From NCBI GenBank assembly GCA_949825045.1, contig OX463806.1, forward strand, positions 43,176,208 through 43,240,207: DNA of 64,000 nt, read 5' to 3'. The notes beneath the pieces were generated by a model that did not search any database, was not told the DNA's origin, and was given only the letters and a program-made list of their open reading frames with translations. Shown here piece after piece: positions 1 to 12,500 of this stretch (the stretch's first letter is position 1; each line of letters opens with the position of its first letter). The position numbers and the translations under genes were made by a program. The stretch comes from Argyresthia goedartella. Lineage: Eukaryota; Arthropoda; Insecta; Lepidoptera; Argyresthiidae.

Positions 1-365
1 GAGTAGGTATGTAGGCACAAGCAAAGCCGACGAGGCATATTAGGATAAAGATAAACTTTTTGACGTATCACAAATAAGCGTATCATGCTGGAATGACCCT
101 TAAAAAGGGATTTGCGAAGGTCACTTTACCAATACGTCCAAAACGTTTGCGCTTACCCTACAAACCCCCCCCCCCCCCCCCGGCCATCATACTAACGAAC
201 ACGTCAAGTTCCATTACAAACATAGATTTAGACATAAAACGCTAAATGAAGACAAACCTAACGCGAGACGTCCGCGCAACTCAAAATCTAGTATAAAACT
301 GTAAAGGTGATCGGGTGTTTACCAGACGGAGAGGGGTTGAAGGAGCAAGCGGTCAGCTCCTACAT
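1..365 (-). other. Vap33 3' UTR, running off the left edge
   Basis: Sequence after the Vap33 stop. No AATAAA or ATTAAA is present on the minus strand between 365 and 1, so the cleavage site is probably left of the window. It contains a C17 homopolymer at 165-181 (G17 in the transcript). Confidence 0.55.
165..181. repeat. C17 homopolymer
   Basis: Uninterrupted run of 17 C within the presumed Vap33 3' UTR; its true length may be uncertain for sequencing reasons. Confidence 0.8.
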
Positions 366-530
366 CTATATGAGGAACTTGCCAATGATGAATCCGAGGA
401 TGGCCATGCCCATGGCGACTACCCACGGGATGAGGGCTCCCTGGGTGGGCTTCTCGGGGTGGTAGGAGTGTCGGCGGAGCGGCGACCGAGCTTGCGGCCC
501 GGTCGAGACCCGCAGGCGCAAGAGTTCTTC
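366..530 (-). CDS. Vap33: Vap33 exon 7 (tail anchor and stop)
   Basis: Acceptor TTGTCCCCCAG at 531-541, then 54 codons and TAG (366-368). Carries the end of the coiled coil, a basic/proline stretch and the terminal membrane anchor IPWVVAMGMAILGFIIGKFL. A plus-strand reading of the same bases (315-563) is only its antisense. Confidence 0.93.
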   Translation of the reverse strand, partial: EELLRLRVSTGPQARSPLRRHSYHPEKPTQGALIPWVVAMGMAILGFIIGKFLI

Positions 531-3500
531 CTGGGGGACAAGGGAGAAGGCGATTTAATTTAGCAAAAAAGGTGTAATCTAATTGAAATATCGATATAGC
601 TATTTATTTCAACGAAAGTAGGGGGTTTCACTATGCACTGAGCGAGTAAATAAATGAACTAAACAAGAAGCGGGCTTATTTTAAATATATGCGTGCACCA
701 CATGTCTACTACTGCGCATGTGCTGCCAAGTCGTATCGTCATACAAAACTGCATGAGCAAAATATTCGTTCAGCGAAACATATTTCATAAATGAATATTT
801 AAAATTAATCTAAATCTAATGTTATTAACCCGTTTGATCAAGTATTCGTTTTATTGTTCCTTTTATATGAAAGATATACTTGACTGATACCTATAAAAAA
901 AAATTCTCAAATAATAAAAACTCTGCGTCGGACTGACGACCAAGTAAAAAAAAAGTAAAAAAGCATGCGCACGATTTGGCTGCTTGATCAAATCAAATCA
1001 AATCAAAATCGTTTATTTATGACCCATAGGTTTGAGACAGGCGTTTACAAGGTCAAATAATTATGATCTGCTATGGTCTACCTTAAAGGTGTACAAATCA
1101 ATTAAATAGGTACATTATTAACACAATCAATTAAATCATAATGGTTTCAGTATTTCATATCATAATATCAAGTTTACATACATGCAAAAGTGTTTTATTT
1201 AATTTTTTTATGAGTCAAAAAACAATTATTTTGTGTACAATTTAAAATAAAGATATAATGTCAAAAGATAAGTTAATGTCAAACTATGTATAAGTAGATA
1301 TGTCGAAAACAAAAATTAAAAAAATATATATAATAATCAACTACTAGAACTTATAGCGAATACATGTCATGACTCATGATTAGAACATATCTGTTATTCG
1401 TTCGAATTTGCCCTTAATATGCCTAGTTTTGGTCTGTAAGGTACTCTTGCACAGTATAATATGCTTTTGCGACTAGCATCTTTTTCAATTTCGATCTAAA
1501 ATGCATGACGTTGTCTTTATCTCATATATAAGTGGGCAAATTATTAAATATTTTTTTGAATTTTTGAAAATAGAAAAACGCTCTTTTCGAGCTTAGTGCC
1601 TTGTATATTGTTGCAGAGGCTGGAAAGCGGACGAGTGAGGCGAGGCCCTCTCAACATTTATTGCACTTTTGGTCGAGACATTAATTTTCATTGCTTTTCA
1701 TAACTACTGCGACAAAGGGTAAGCCCCACGTAAATATTACCCATCAAAACTTGTAGGGTCTACCTGGCAAAGAACTTTTATTATATTTATTTCTTAATAA
1801 ATTTGACACCAATGTAATTTGTATTATAGAATAAATAATTAAAATTTGTCAGTTGTTATCTAGACTGCTGATAGAGGTGGTTCCTTAATCTTAGTAAAAA
1901 ATAATATTAAGGTGAAACAACGGAAAGATATTCTTGCACTTACTGTAGAAAGGCAAACATCGGTATGCTGTGAGAGTTAGATAGCCATATTATTGTTTGT
2001 GTCTACAGATCCCGAGGGATGAAAAGGCCATGGCAATTTAGAAATATTTCAGAAAATTATGGAGGAAGCCCTTACTGAACTATGTAATAACAGAAAAAGC
2101 TTAGGTATTTGTGGCGATCTTAATGTAGATTTGCTTGTAGACAACAATTAAACAACGATCAATAACTTTATTCAAACCATTTAATTTATGTCATGTATTT
2201 GCCAAACTTGCTTAGATATGTACTCACAGCAGAGCGTCTAAATTCATCTCCATATGAAGCAGACTTTGTTAAAAAACAGCAATAGCTATATATATAGATT
2301 TTAAATTTCATCATGATCCCCAGGACATTGTCATACTTTTAGATTACTTTACTTTACTTTACTTTTAGATTACTTAATTAAAAAAATACTGAAGATCTGT
2401 GGGGTATATCAGTCAAAGTCACTGGTTCAGTAATTCTAGTTATAGCCCCACACTTAGCTTATATTTCAATAAATGTGTTGACGATGGATCTTTCCCAGAC
2501 CTCATGAAACACAGTAAACTGATACCTCTGTTCATGTCGGGAGACAAGGGTGGTCTGGACCAATATCTGTTCTTCCAGGACTTAGTAAAATATTTTAAAA
2601 GATTATACTCAATCTAATGCCCACACTTCCACCATACTAAACAACTCCATGCGGTAAACAATACGGTTTCACTAGGGGTAAATCGACTGCGGATGCAGGT
2701 ATTACCCTTATATCTCATATTTATTCTACACAGGATGTTGTCGGTGTGTTTTGTCTCGAAGGCATTTTATTGTGTTGATCATGATACCTACTAATGAAAA
2801 TAAATCATTACGGAGTTAGAAATAGAATAGCTTTGGATCTACTAAGATCATAATTAACCAATAGCATTCAACACTACAGTCAACGGCGTTATATCTGATG
2901 GATCCGGAGTAAAAATTGGCGTTCTACAAGTTCCATATTAGGCCCTTTCTTATTCCTCGTCTATATTAACGATCTGCCTTTCATGGTAAAGAAATTGACT
3001 GACATAGTGTTGTTTGCTGATGATACTACATTGTTTTTTAATTTTTTTATAAGTTTTTTTTCAGATGGTTCTTTTACACATTGGTGTATGCCAGTTCTAT
3101 ATTGGCTAAACTAACTTAAAAGTAATTTAAATAATAACAGCCTTATTTACTTGAAATTAAATAAACTAAATAATAATCGACTACCCTCGCTACATGGCTC
3201 AGATAAATAATAGGTTATAAAACCCACATCCCTCACATTAACATTTAAGTAACATAAAATAAGGGTGTAAAAAACCAAGTGTATCAAATTCTCCCTTCCA
3301 AATGTCAGACAAGTTGAAACCAGTTTAGTTTTAGATAGGAACACGTAAAAATTACTAAATGATAAGTTTCCACATAGATAAATTAGCTGGTAGATTAAGT
3401 TCTGTGGCTTACGCTGTTAGGAACATCAGAAAAAACATGGATGTGGCTACATCTACGCTATTCTATTTTAGTTACATTCATAGTGTCATGTCCTATGGTA

Positions 3501-6500
3501 TCTTGTTGTGGGGGAAAGCATTTATTATACAGAAAAGAGCTATTCAAGCAATTTAGAATTTATAACGCTCAGACTCCTTAATAGGGCTTTTAAAAAAAAT
3601 CGACATACTTACTGTAGCTAGTCAAGTTATTTTCGAAAATATAATGTTTGTTCACAAGAACCTTATAACATTTTCCAAACTCAGCGATTAGCTTTAATGT
3701 TAACCTAAGAAAAAATCACAGACTAATTGCGCCCCGGTTTAGACTCGCGAAGGTAAGCAATTCTTTCAAGGATCAGTGCATTCGCTACTACAACAAGATA
3801 CCTCTGGAGATTTGAAAATTGCCATTTGAGCAATTTAAAAACCATTTAAAAGCGACTTTGATAAAAAAGGGATAATACAATGTTCAAGATTACTTAAATG
3901 ACGGGACTGTATGGGGTTAATCTAAATCAACACAGAAGTTGCTGTTAAAAAATGAAATTATTTATTGCTGCTTATTAATAATAATAATTAATATTGTAAT
4001 ATTTATATTAGTTAAGAACAACAATTTTTAAAAGAGATCTCAATCAAGAAAATCAATCTGTGGAAGTTTCTTCGCCCTGCTATTCCCATAGTGGTCCAAT
4101 GTAGAGAATAGGCAAAAAAATACGTTTGCTAAGTATATGTAAATACCTTCGGTAATAAACCCCTTTGAACTTTGAACTGAACTTTTAACTGCGCGCGCGC
4201 ACGTGCCTTCTGGAAAGAGCGCCGCTCACGCGATCCATTCGAGCTATCAACCCCGTGGCAGAGCTTATTGATGTGTTCAGGGTTACTCTGGCTGAATTTA
4301 TAAAAATGACACTATTCCTTATTTGTTATAAAAACGATATATTAAAATGATAAATGAAATTAGTTAAGCTAGATGAATATACCTACCGCATTAGGTTCAA
4401 ACTGTAATGATAGGTATTTATGGAAAATAAATAAATAAAACTTTATTCATGGAAAATAAAATTAATTATACAGAAACATATTTTTAGAAAAAATTAGGTT
4501 TGGAACTCCGCCCTCAGATGACCGAAACTCTTTGGTCCGCATACTACCGCAATTGATAGCACAAGTCAGGCACGCTTTTATCGACGCAACGGCATGACGC
4601 ACACTATGTCGGTAAAAACTGGCACGGCATGAAGCGCCAACTGTTGTCCTAGTCCTATTCATTGTTTTGCGGCCCCATTACCACAGAGGAAATAAAGACC
4701 AGAGACAAAGGTTCATAGAACCACGCCGTCGTAGGTAACCTACTACAAGCATACTGCGCATGTGTGAGTGAGCACTAGCCGCTGTGTCGCGTACGCGTCG
4801 CCACTGGATAAAACCGGTTTACGCTCGTTCGGCCAGTGACCAAACGGAGGGCCTGCATAAACCACGTCTTATTTGTTGTCACCTACCTTATCGAATTATT
4901 TTATGCAGAATTAACTGTAAATCGTTATTAAAGTGTTTAAGTGTACGTTTTGGACTTTCAAAATGATGTACTGTACTGTTTGTATCAATAATAATAGAAA
5001 CAGAAACGATATTTCATATTTTAACTATCCCAAGGAGTCTACTAGGTAGGTAAATGAATACCAGACTAGGTATAGCTATTTAAAATGTTAAAGTAGGTAG
5101 CACAAACCGTGTTATTTAGTTAGGTAATTGGTATTAGTATTATTACCCTACACATATTTATGTTCAATGATGAGTAGTTGAGATTATAAGTGGGCGACCT
5201 CATGTGACGAACTGTATTAGATTCCTAAGTATTTCAATGGCATACCGCCCTAAGAATAAGATAATAAAATCGCTCGGTCAATAAAAGCTCGTAACAGTTT
5301 GTTAATTTTCTTTTTTCTTTTTTGCCAACCCTACTAATATAGGTATGAATTTTGCAGGATCCTTAGAACCTTTCTCTCTGTTCCTATTTATTCCTCTGTG
5401 CCATTACTGACCATCTTTCGCCATATTTCAAAATATAATTAAGCACGCATTGTATAATATAATTTAGATTCAAAAGCGTATCTTCATCATTTAATGTCAG
5501 ACATTATAATAATAATAATAATACCTTGGACACTACTTACACTCATTGACCTAGCCCCAAACTAGGATTCCCTGTATCTTGGGTACTAGACACGATACAC
5601 ATACTTATATAGGTAAATATTATACTTAGATAGATAAACAACCTTGACTAGGGTACAAAAATCCGTTCTAAAATCCCCCGGTTTGGGCAAACTAATATTT
5701 GCCCCCACCGGGACTCGAATCCGGGTCCCTTGGCTTCGTAGGCAGGGTCACTGCCGACTCGGCCATTCGGGTCGTCAATTCGCATTTGTAGTACTAGTAT
5801 TATATGTATATAGACCTACATAGTAATACATATTGAGTATAGAATATAGAATAGTTGACTTAACATAGTATTTTCATACGGAGTCGTAAAGACACAGATA
5901 CGCTCATGTTTCCAATAATTCAATAATCAATTTTGCCTGTCAGGGGGCTAGCCCATCGCTGCTGCTATGGATACACGATGGGTTACTTAGGATGCTTCCA
6001 TCACCGTTGGAATGTCGAATTAATTAATCGCATGCTTTTGTTAATCATAACTCTGTCCGCTTGCTATCACATAATTCAGTGAGCTCAGTCAATGATTCGA
6101 AATGTGGATCAAATTCGCAAAGATTGTGAGATGGCTAACTGCAACACAATATCAGTGCACGTGGATTTGTGACCTCCTCAAGATGATGGGATGTGAGCGA
6201 TTAAGTTTACTGCCGGGGGGATAGTTGCCCACGCCCGCAGGAAAATCTTGGATCCTACTTCCCTGCACCACGGTCCCCCTAGGTAGTGCCTACGACCAAC
6301 AAATCAACGCAAAATTTCCCGGTACGCAAAAGAGAACCTTTCCACATACGGTACTATTTAAGCACGTGATACTGGCGAAATTAAGCTACGTTGTTAGACC
6401 GCCTTGAAATAAGAAATTGTATTGTTTATTGCATTCAAGTGATGTATTTTATTTAATACTTATCAGTGTTGTAATATAGCCCAGCAATATAGATAGGCTA

Positions 6501-9500
6501 GTAAAGGCTTATTCATTTACTTACGAAAGGTACGTATGGTTTTCTGAGAATATGGGTTGGTTTACTTTTATACCTTTCCCATAACCTTTTGATAATATTA
6601 CATTCGCACATGCACTTAAAAATAAATTAAAGTAAAAAGAAACAAACACAGCGTCACGCTATTTCGCATACGGGTTGGCAGAGGCACTCAATACTCCATT
6701 TTGCGTGACAGAAGAACAAGAAGTAAAATTTTCATCATCATCAATGTCGTCATTAGATTCCCCAGACGGCGTTGCGAAGGCACAGATTTGTTATATTTTA
6801 GCCATTAATTCAACACTCCTATATATATCTGACCGAGCACCCATCACATCCTTTTAGCCATTAATTCGACACTCCTATATATACCTGACCAAGCACCCAT
6901 CAAATCCTTTTAGCCATTAATTCAACACTCCTATATATACCTGACCGAGCACCCATAAAATCCTTTTAGCCATTAATTCAACACTCCTATATATACCTGA
7001 CCGAACACCCATCACATCCTTTTAGCCATTAATTCAACACTCCTATAAATAACTGACCAGGCACCCATCAAATCCTTTCAGCCATTAATTCAACACTCCT
7101 ATATATACCTGACTGAGCACCCATCAAATCCTTTTAGCCATTAATTCAACACTCCTATATAACTGACCGAGCACCCTTCAAATCCTTTTAGCCATTAATT
7201 CAACACTCCTATAAATAACTGACCAGGCACCCATCAAATCCTTTTAGCCATTAATTCAACACTCCTATATATAACTGACCGAGCACCCTTCAAATCCTTT
7301 CAGCCATTAATTGAACACTCCTATATATACCTGACTGAGCACCCATCAAATCCTTTTAGGCATTAATTCAACACTCCTATATATAACTGACCGAGTACCC
7401 TTCAAATCCTTTCAGCCATTAATTGAACACTCCTATATATACCTGACTGAGCACCCATCAAATCCTTATAGGCATTAATTCAACACTCCTATATAAAACT
7501 GACCGAGCACCCTTCAAATCCTTTCAGCCATTAATTGAACACTCCTATATATAGCTGACCGAGCACCCATCGAATTCTTATAGCCATTAATACAACAATC
7601 CTTTACATATATACCTAACCGAGCATTCAATCGCTTTTGGAAAATTGACCACATATAACATAAAAAAAAGGGATATTACAATGTTCAAGATTATTTAAAT
7701 TACAGGACTGTATGGGGTTAATCTAGCTCAACACAGACCTTGCTGTTAATAGTTTTGTAATTATTTATTCCTGCTTATTAATCATAACAATTGTGTTATT
7801 ATTGAGCAAATTTTCATAAGCATTTAAGTCCTAGATGTGGGAATTAAATGATAAGGCTACTGAGTCGTCTAATCATCCGTTAAGGATTACTTAGACCACA
7901 GATACTGTAATATTATAGATAGATCTCTTTATTCCTTAGACTTCAAGGTACAGATCGCGGCAAACTTCTTGAGCATGATTTGACGTAGTGGGGGAACTTT
8001 CTCGCTCACTCACTTACTACTAAAGAGACGCCTTTGTCTCGCTTGCGCAGTCAAGGTCGATGTTCAAGAAGTTTGCCGTTAGTTATAGACGACTTAAGGG
8101 GTTAAATATGGCCAGCGCCAGGGGACCCGAACAAGGAAATGCATCTTTAGCTTCAATTCTAGGCTAAACTAGACAACATAAAAATGTAGGATAAATATAT
8201 GTTATAAAAGGTTTATTAGAGATAAGAATGGAGTTTTAAAATTATCGGATATGTTATATTTAATACTTAAAAATATTTTTCGCAATGCATTATTATTCAA
8301 CTAAATGAACAAGCGCTCGGAGACGAAATCAGTTTCCTATATGAAACTTACACGCAAAAATAGGTAAAAAAAAGGGAAAAATTTTGGTTGTTTCATTTTA
8401 TTTTTAATGTTATTATTACAGGAGTTTAGTAATATTTTCTATAATTTTCTCGGTGTCGGAGCTCGGGCTGTCAGTCTGCTTCGACGGGTATTTGTTTTCT
8501 TTGTCTAATTCTCAATGCCATTGGCCCTTGTTCAGCCCTTAAGGTCGAAGTGTCGCAGATTCTTGCATGCCGACCCCGCGGGGGCTGTTCACGCGGGAAA
8601 GTGGGGGACCGAGCTATGCGCCCCACCTTTCGCGACGAAGCCCCCCCCCCCTCCGCGCTCGGCATGCTATGCAGTGAACAATACGGTATTTGACTGCTAG
8701 TCAAAATAGTCACGTTTCAGGTTCTGTCAAAAGGGTAATTTTGTTCGCGAATTCTGTGAATTACTAGCATGTGACGTCATAGTGAAATGGAAATATGCAT
8801 TGCAACCGCATCAGACCCACTGGGTCACTGACGAATGGACTTACACATAAAGTAATAGAGGTAAAATGGTGTTCAGATTACAGATAAAACAAAAACCTAT
8901 AAACAAGCATATACATTGCATCTGGCCCCACAATACACGTCAAGCACATATAAACATCTAAGACCTGGGGTTTTTCTTTTCTTCCCGCCGGGATTCGAGC
9001 TTAGAGCCTCCCGGTATGGTTGGTCGCGAGCTGTAACTAAACTAATAATGTCCCAAATCGCTGTGCAATATCGAATAGTAAATGATTGATAAGACCTTCA
9101 ATTAAGTAACAAATTCACAATGACCGCAGCCTGTTACGGCCTGGAACCCAATTCCGCTGGACAAATGACGTTTCTGCGCCATTGACGCGACGGTCAATTT
9201 TAGGAGCCTATATCTAAAAAAATATTAAAAAATACGCGCGCAGCACCACAAATGTTAGTAAAACTTATTTTAAGATCACAAAGATTCGAAATTCGAAAGT
9301 GTAACGGAAATGACGTGAGAGTTACGTTTCTTTAAATTTTACTCTCAATGTCGTACACTTTTCGATTTTCGAACGGCCACCTTAGCAGTATTGCTTAAAA
9401 AATATGTTTTTAACTCACTTTGAGTAGCAGATTTTCGTGTCGCAATCTTTCTTCCTCCTTTAGCTGAGCCTCGTCGGCGGGCGTCTTGCCATCGCCTACG

Positions 9501-12500
9501 TTTTCCGACTTCGGAGTAGGCTGCAACCATATTGACAAAAATAATTTAAAAAACAACGAAAATAAAACATTCAATTAATGATAAACAAATACACTTGCAA
9601 AAAAAAAGACTAAAACATGCAGAATAGGAAGCAGTACAGAAGAATATGTGAGATGGTTTAGATAAACTCTTTTCGAGTGAATATTAGTTTGATTCAGTAT
9701 TAGTTATTATTAGTGGTTGGTGTTATAGTTGGTCGGTGGTACGGATGCGCAAACGTCAACTCAAACGGGCACTCAAAGTCACTGACCCTCGTTTAGAAAA
9801 TTATATTTTAAGGCGATACTTAATTTGAGTAGCAGTCCGAGCATCCGCCCATGAATATCTCAAAATGAGGGCATAGCGAATGAGAGGTGGTACCCATCAG
9901 ATTGGCATGATGTATTGCTATTAATTAGGCGAAGAGTAATTTAGGAGATTTTTGCCAAGTTGAAAGTAACGCGTGGAAAATAAAGTATTTGAGTTGAGCA
10001 TTGAATAGGCATCTATTCTTATTCAAAGTCTTAGGTCTGAGAGATAAAAGGCATCAAACACCAATCTTGGGTCAACGGTGACGCGACCCGGCGTTCCATA
10101 AATGTACCTCTATGTTAACGTTGATTCGAGTTTGGCGCTAACTCGCTATCTATCTTTAGTCCCTTAGGCCCAAGATTTGTGTGGACTTGTATCTTAAGCA
10201 ACTTGTATCAAACTAGGATCTAGCATCCAGAATGATCCAAATACGGAAAGATGCTAACTCAGACACCAGAGCCCTATTCCGGTAAACAATGACGGTTTAG
10301 TGCCTGGTAGGCAAATCATTTTGAAAACTGTTTCTTATAGCCCATGTACATTTATTATTATTATTTTATTCATCCGTGTTACAAATTGTTTTACGGAGTG
10401 ATCACGGAAACCTACATGGTTTATGCGTGATCTCTGTCGCTCGCTCTAAACTAGTGAACCAACTGACACATATTTTTATTGACCCGTCTCAGTAAAGCAC
10501 AGTTAGTTACATATGTCAATTATGCAAGATATTATTATTTAGTTGTATTTTGTGATTTATGTGTTCCTACGTGCTCCACCGATACAGACCTTTACATAAT
10601 AACTTTCGTTCTCATATTTAAAGTAAAGTACAGCTATTTGTACTTACATAAATGTGAGTACAAACAAATAATTCCTTATTATTAATGTAACCCGGCCAGA
10701 TATTATAATTGAAATAACAATCATATTTTAGCAAAGAATAAATGTTAATATTGTTATAAAAATAATACATTTTACTTTTCAATTTAGAAATTCCGCCGAG
10801 GTCACGGCGTCTCTTGTGACGCCACGAGTTGGAAAACCATTAATGGAACTCTTCTCAGATTAACGAAATTCTTTGCTTACAAACTTTATTATTATTATTA
10901 TTAGCCTACATCATCCCACTGCTGGGCAAAGGCCTCTCTTCCCCTCCTCCACTCTTCACGCCCCTGGGCTACCTCCCACCAGCTGTTGTCTTGGCACCAG
11001 CGTCTCCTGGGTCGACCACGTCCCCTTCTCGCGTTTGGGATCCAGAGAGTTGTTAGTTTGGCCCATCGGTCCGGGTGCATACGGGCGACGTGGCCTGCCC
11101 AGTCCCACTTCAATTCAGCTGCCTTTTCCGCTACGTCCTTTATTTTAGTTCTGGAGCGTATCTCAGTATTCCTGACCCGATCCACCAATCGCTTTACAAA
11201 CTTTATTCATCGCCATATCAAACATAAGTTTATCAACAAAGAGGTTGAAGTAAATTAATTAATCAACGACGCACTTTAATAGCCGAATTGCCTTAATAAG
11301 GATTTAACCCATTCCCTCTCTCAGCTCGGAAAAGGAATCAATTTGATAATAAAATAAGGCAATTTTATATGAAATTATAAGCTGTTACCCCACAATAGAA
11401 TCTGAAGATACTCTCTAGATGACCTCTGCCAATTACAGGACTGGATAGTCCTTACGCGAGCCTACACGCTTAGGTCCTTATCCAAACGCCAAATATTGAA
11501 TACCTACCTAAAGTTGACCGTCGTCGTTGTCGCGTCATTAATTGAACCGTCACTGGCTACCGGAAAAGGGCCCCAGTTGTGCGATCCACTTGAAGCTGAC
11601 ACAACTGATAGCACGCTAGCTAGCGGGCCCCAGTTGTGCGATCCACTTGAAGCTGACACAACTGATAGCACGCTAGCTAGCTAGGTATATTTTCAGAACT
11701 GTCAAAACTTAAGACTTGTGTAAAATACTTAGAACTGACGTATTATTTCATCACATTAATATACTTAATGATGATATTCTCATTTATTAGCTTATACCGA
11801 AGAGCATCTTCGTGGCAGATACTGTTGTAATTGGTATTATTTATATTGTTTTGTCTATCTATACCCAGTCATCCCTATTATTCGATCGCTGTGAAATCGA
11901 ACCTTTAGCATGATAAAAGTCATGTTAGCTTAAAACGGACCGCTCAGTATCGCAGTAAATTCTTCAGAGCCATAAGGGCTGCTTGGAATTTTGTCAGTCC
12001 AAATGAATAATGTACTAAGGAGCATAATACAATGGATACCGTTTTGGAAGTGGACGTCGAGAAGATGTAGTTTTCCTCATTCCTCTTATCAGCCGAGCCC
12101 TCAATCGGTTCCTGTAAGACAAGTGTTACACACCATGCCAGTACTGACACTACAGAGGCTCCAAGTTACCCTGGCAGAGCCGTCTCAACTTGGAGGCCCT
12201 GGGTACCTTAAGATAATGGGGCCCCTACGAGTTCGATATGTCAGAGGACTATTTTATTAATGTTAAGGCATTTGTTCAAAAATCTTGTAAAACAAAACAA
12301 TTATAAAAAATATTATTTCTTTACAGTCAGATTATATCAACAGGTAATCATAATATAAACCGAAAAAGAGTTCGTTAGGCCGTTTGACTAGTTAAAGTCA
12401 GTCAGTCAATCCATTATTCGATTTTCGGAACTAAAATATATTTATCGTCAATATCGGTTTTCAGCTGGTGATCTGGCGAGAACTAGAGAGCCCCATGGAT

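Noticed and set aside
315..563. Plus-strand 82-codon frame
   Set aside because: Antisense of Vap33 exon 7, whose minus-strand reading has VAP features and proper splice sites.
6801..7627. Possible CRISPR-like array
   Set aside because: Units are head-to-tail with no unique spacers; a eukaryotic minisatellite. The same holds for 41052-41591 and 17426-17497.
8471..8713. Overlapping frames in GC-rich DNA
   Set aside because: Explained by a hairpin MITE with a C tract; no protein motif.
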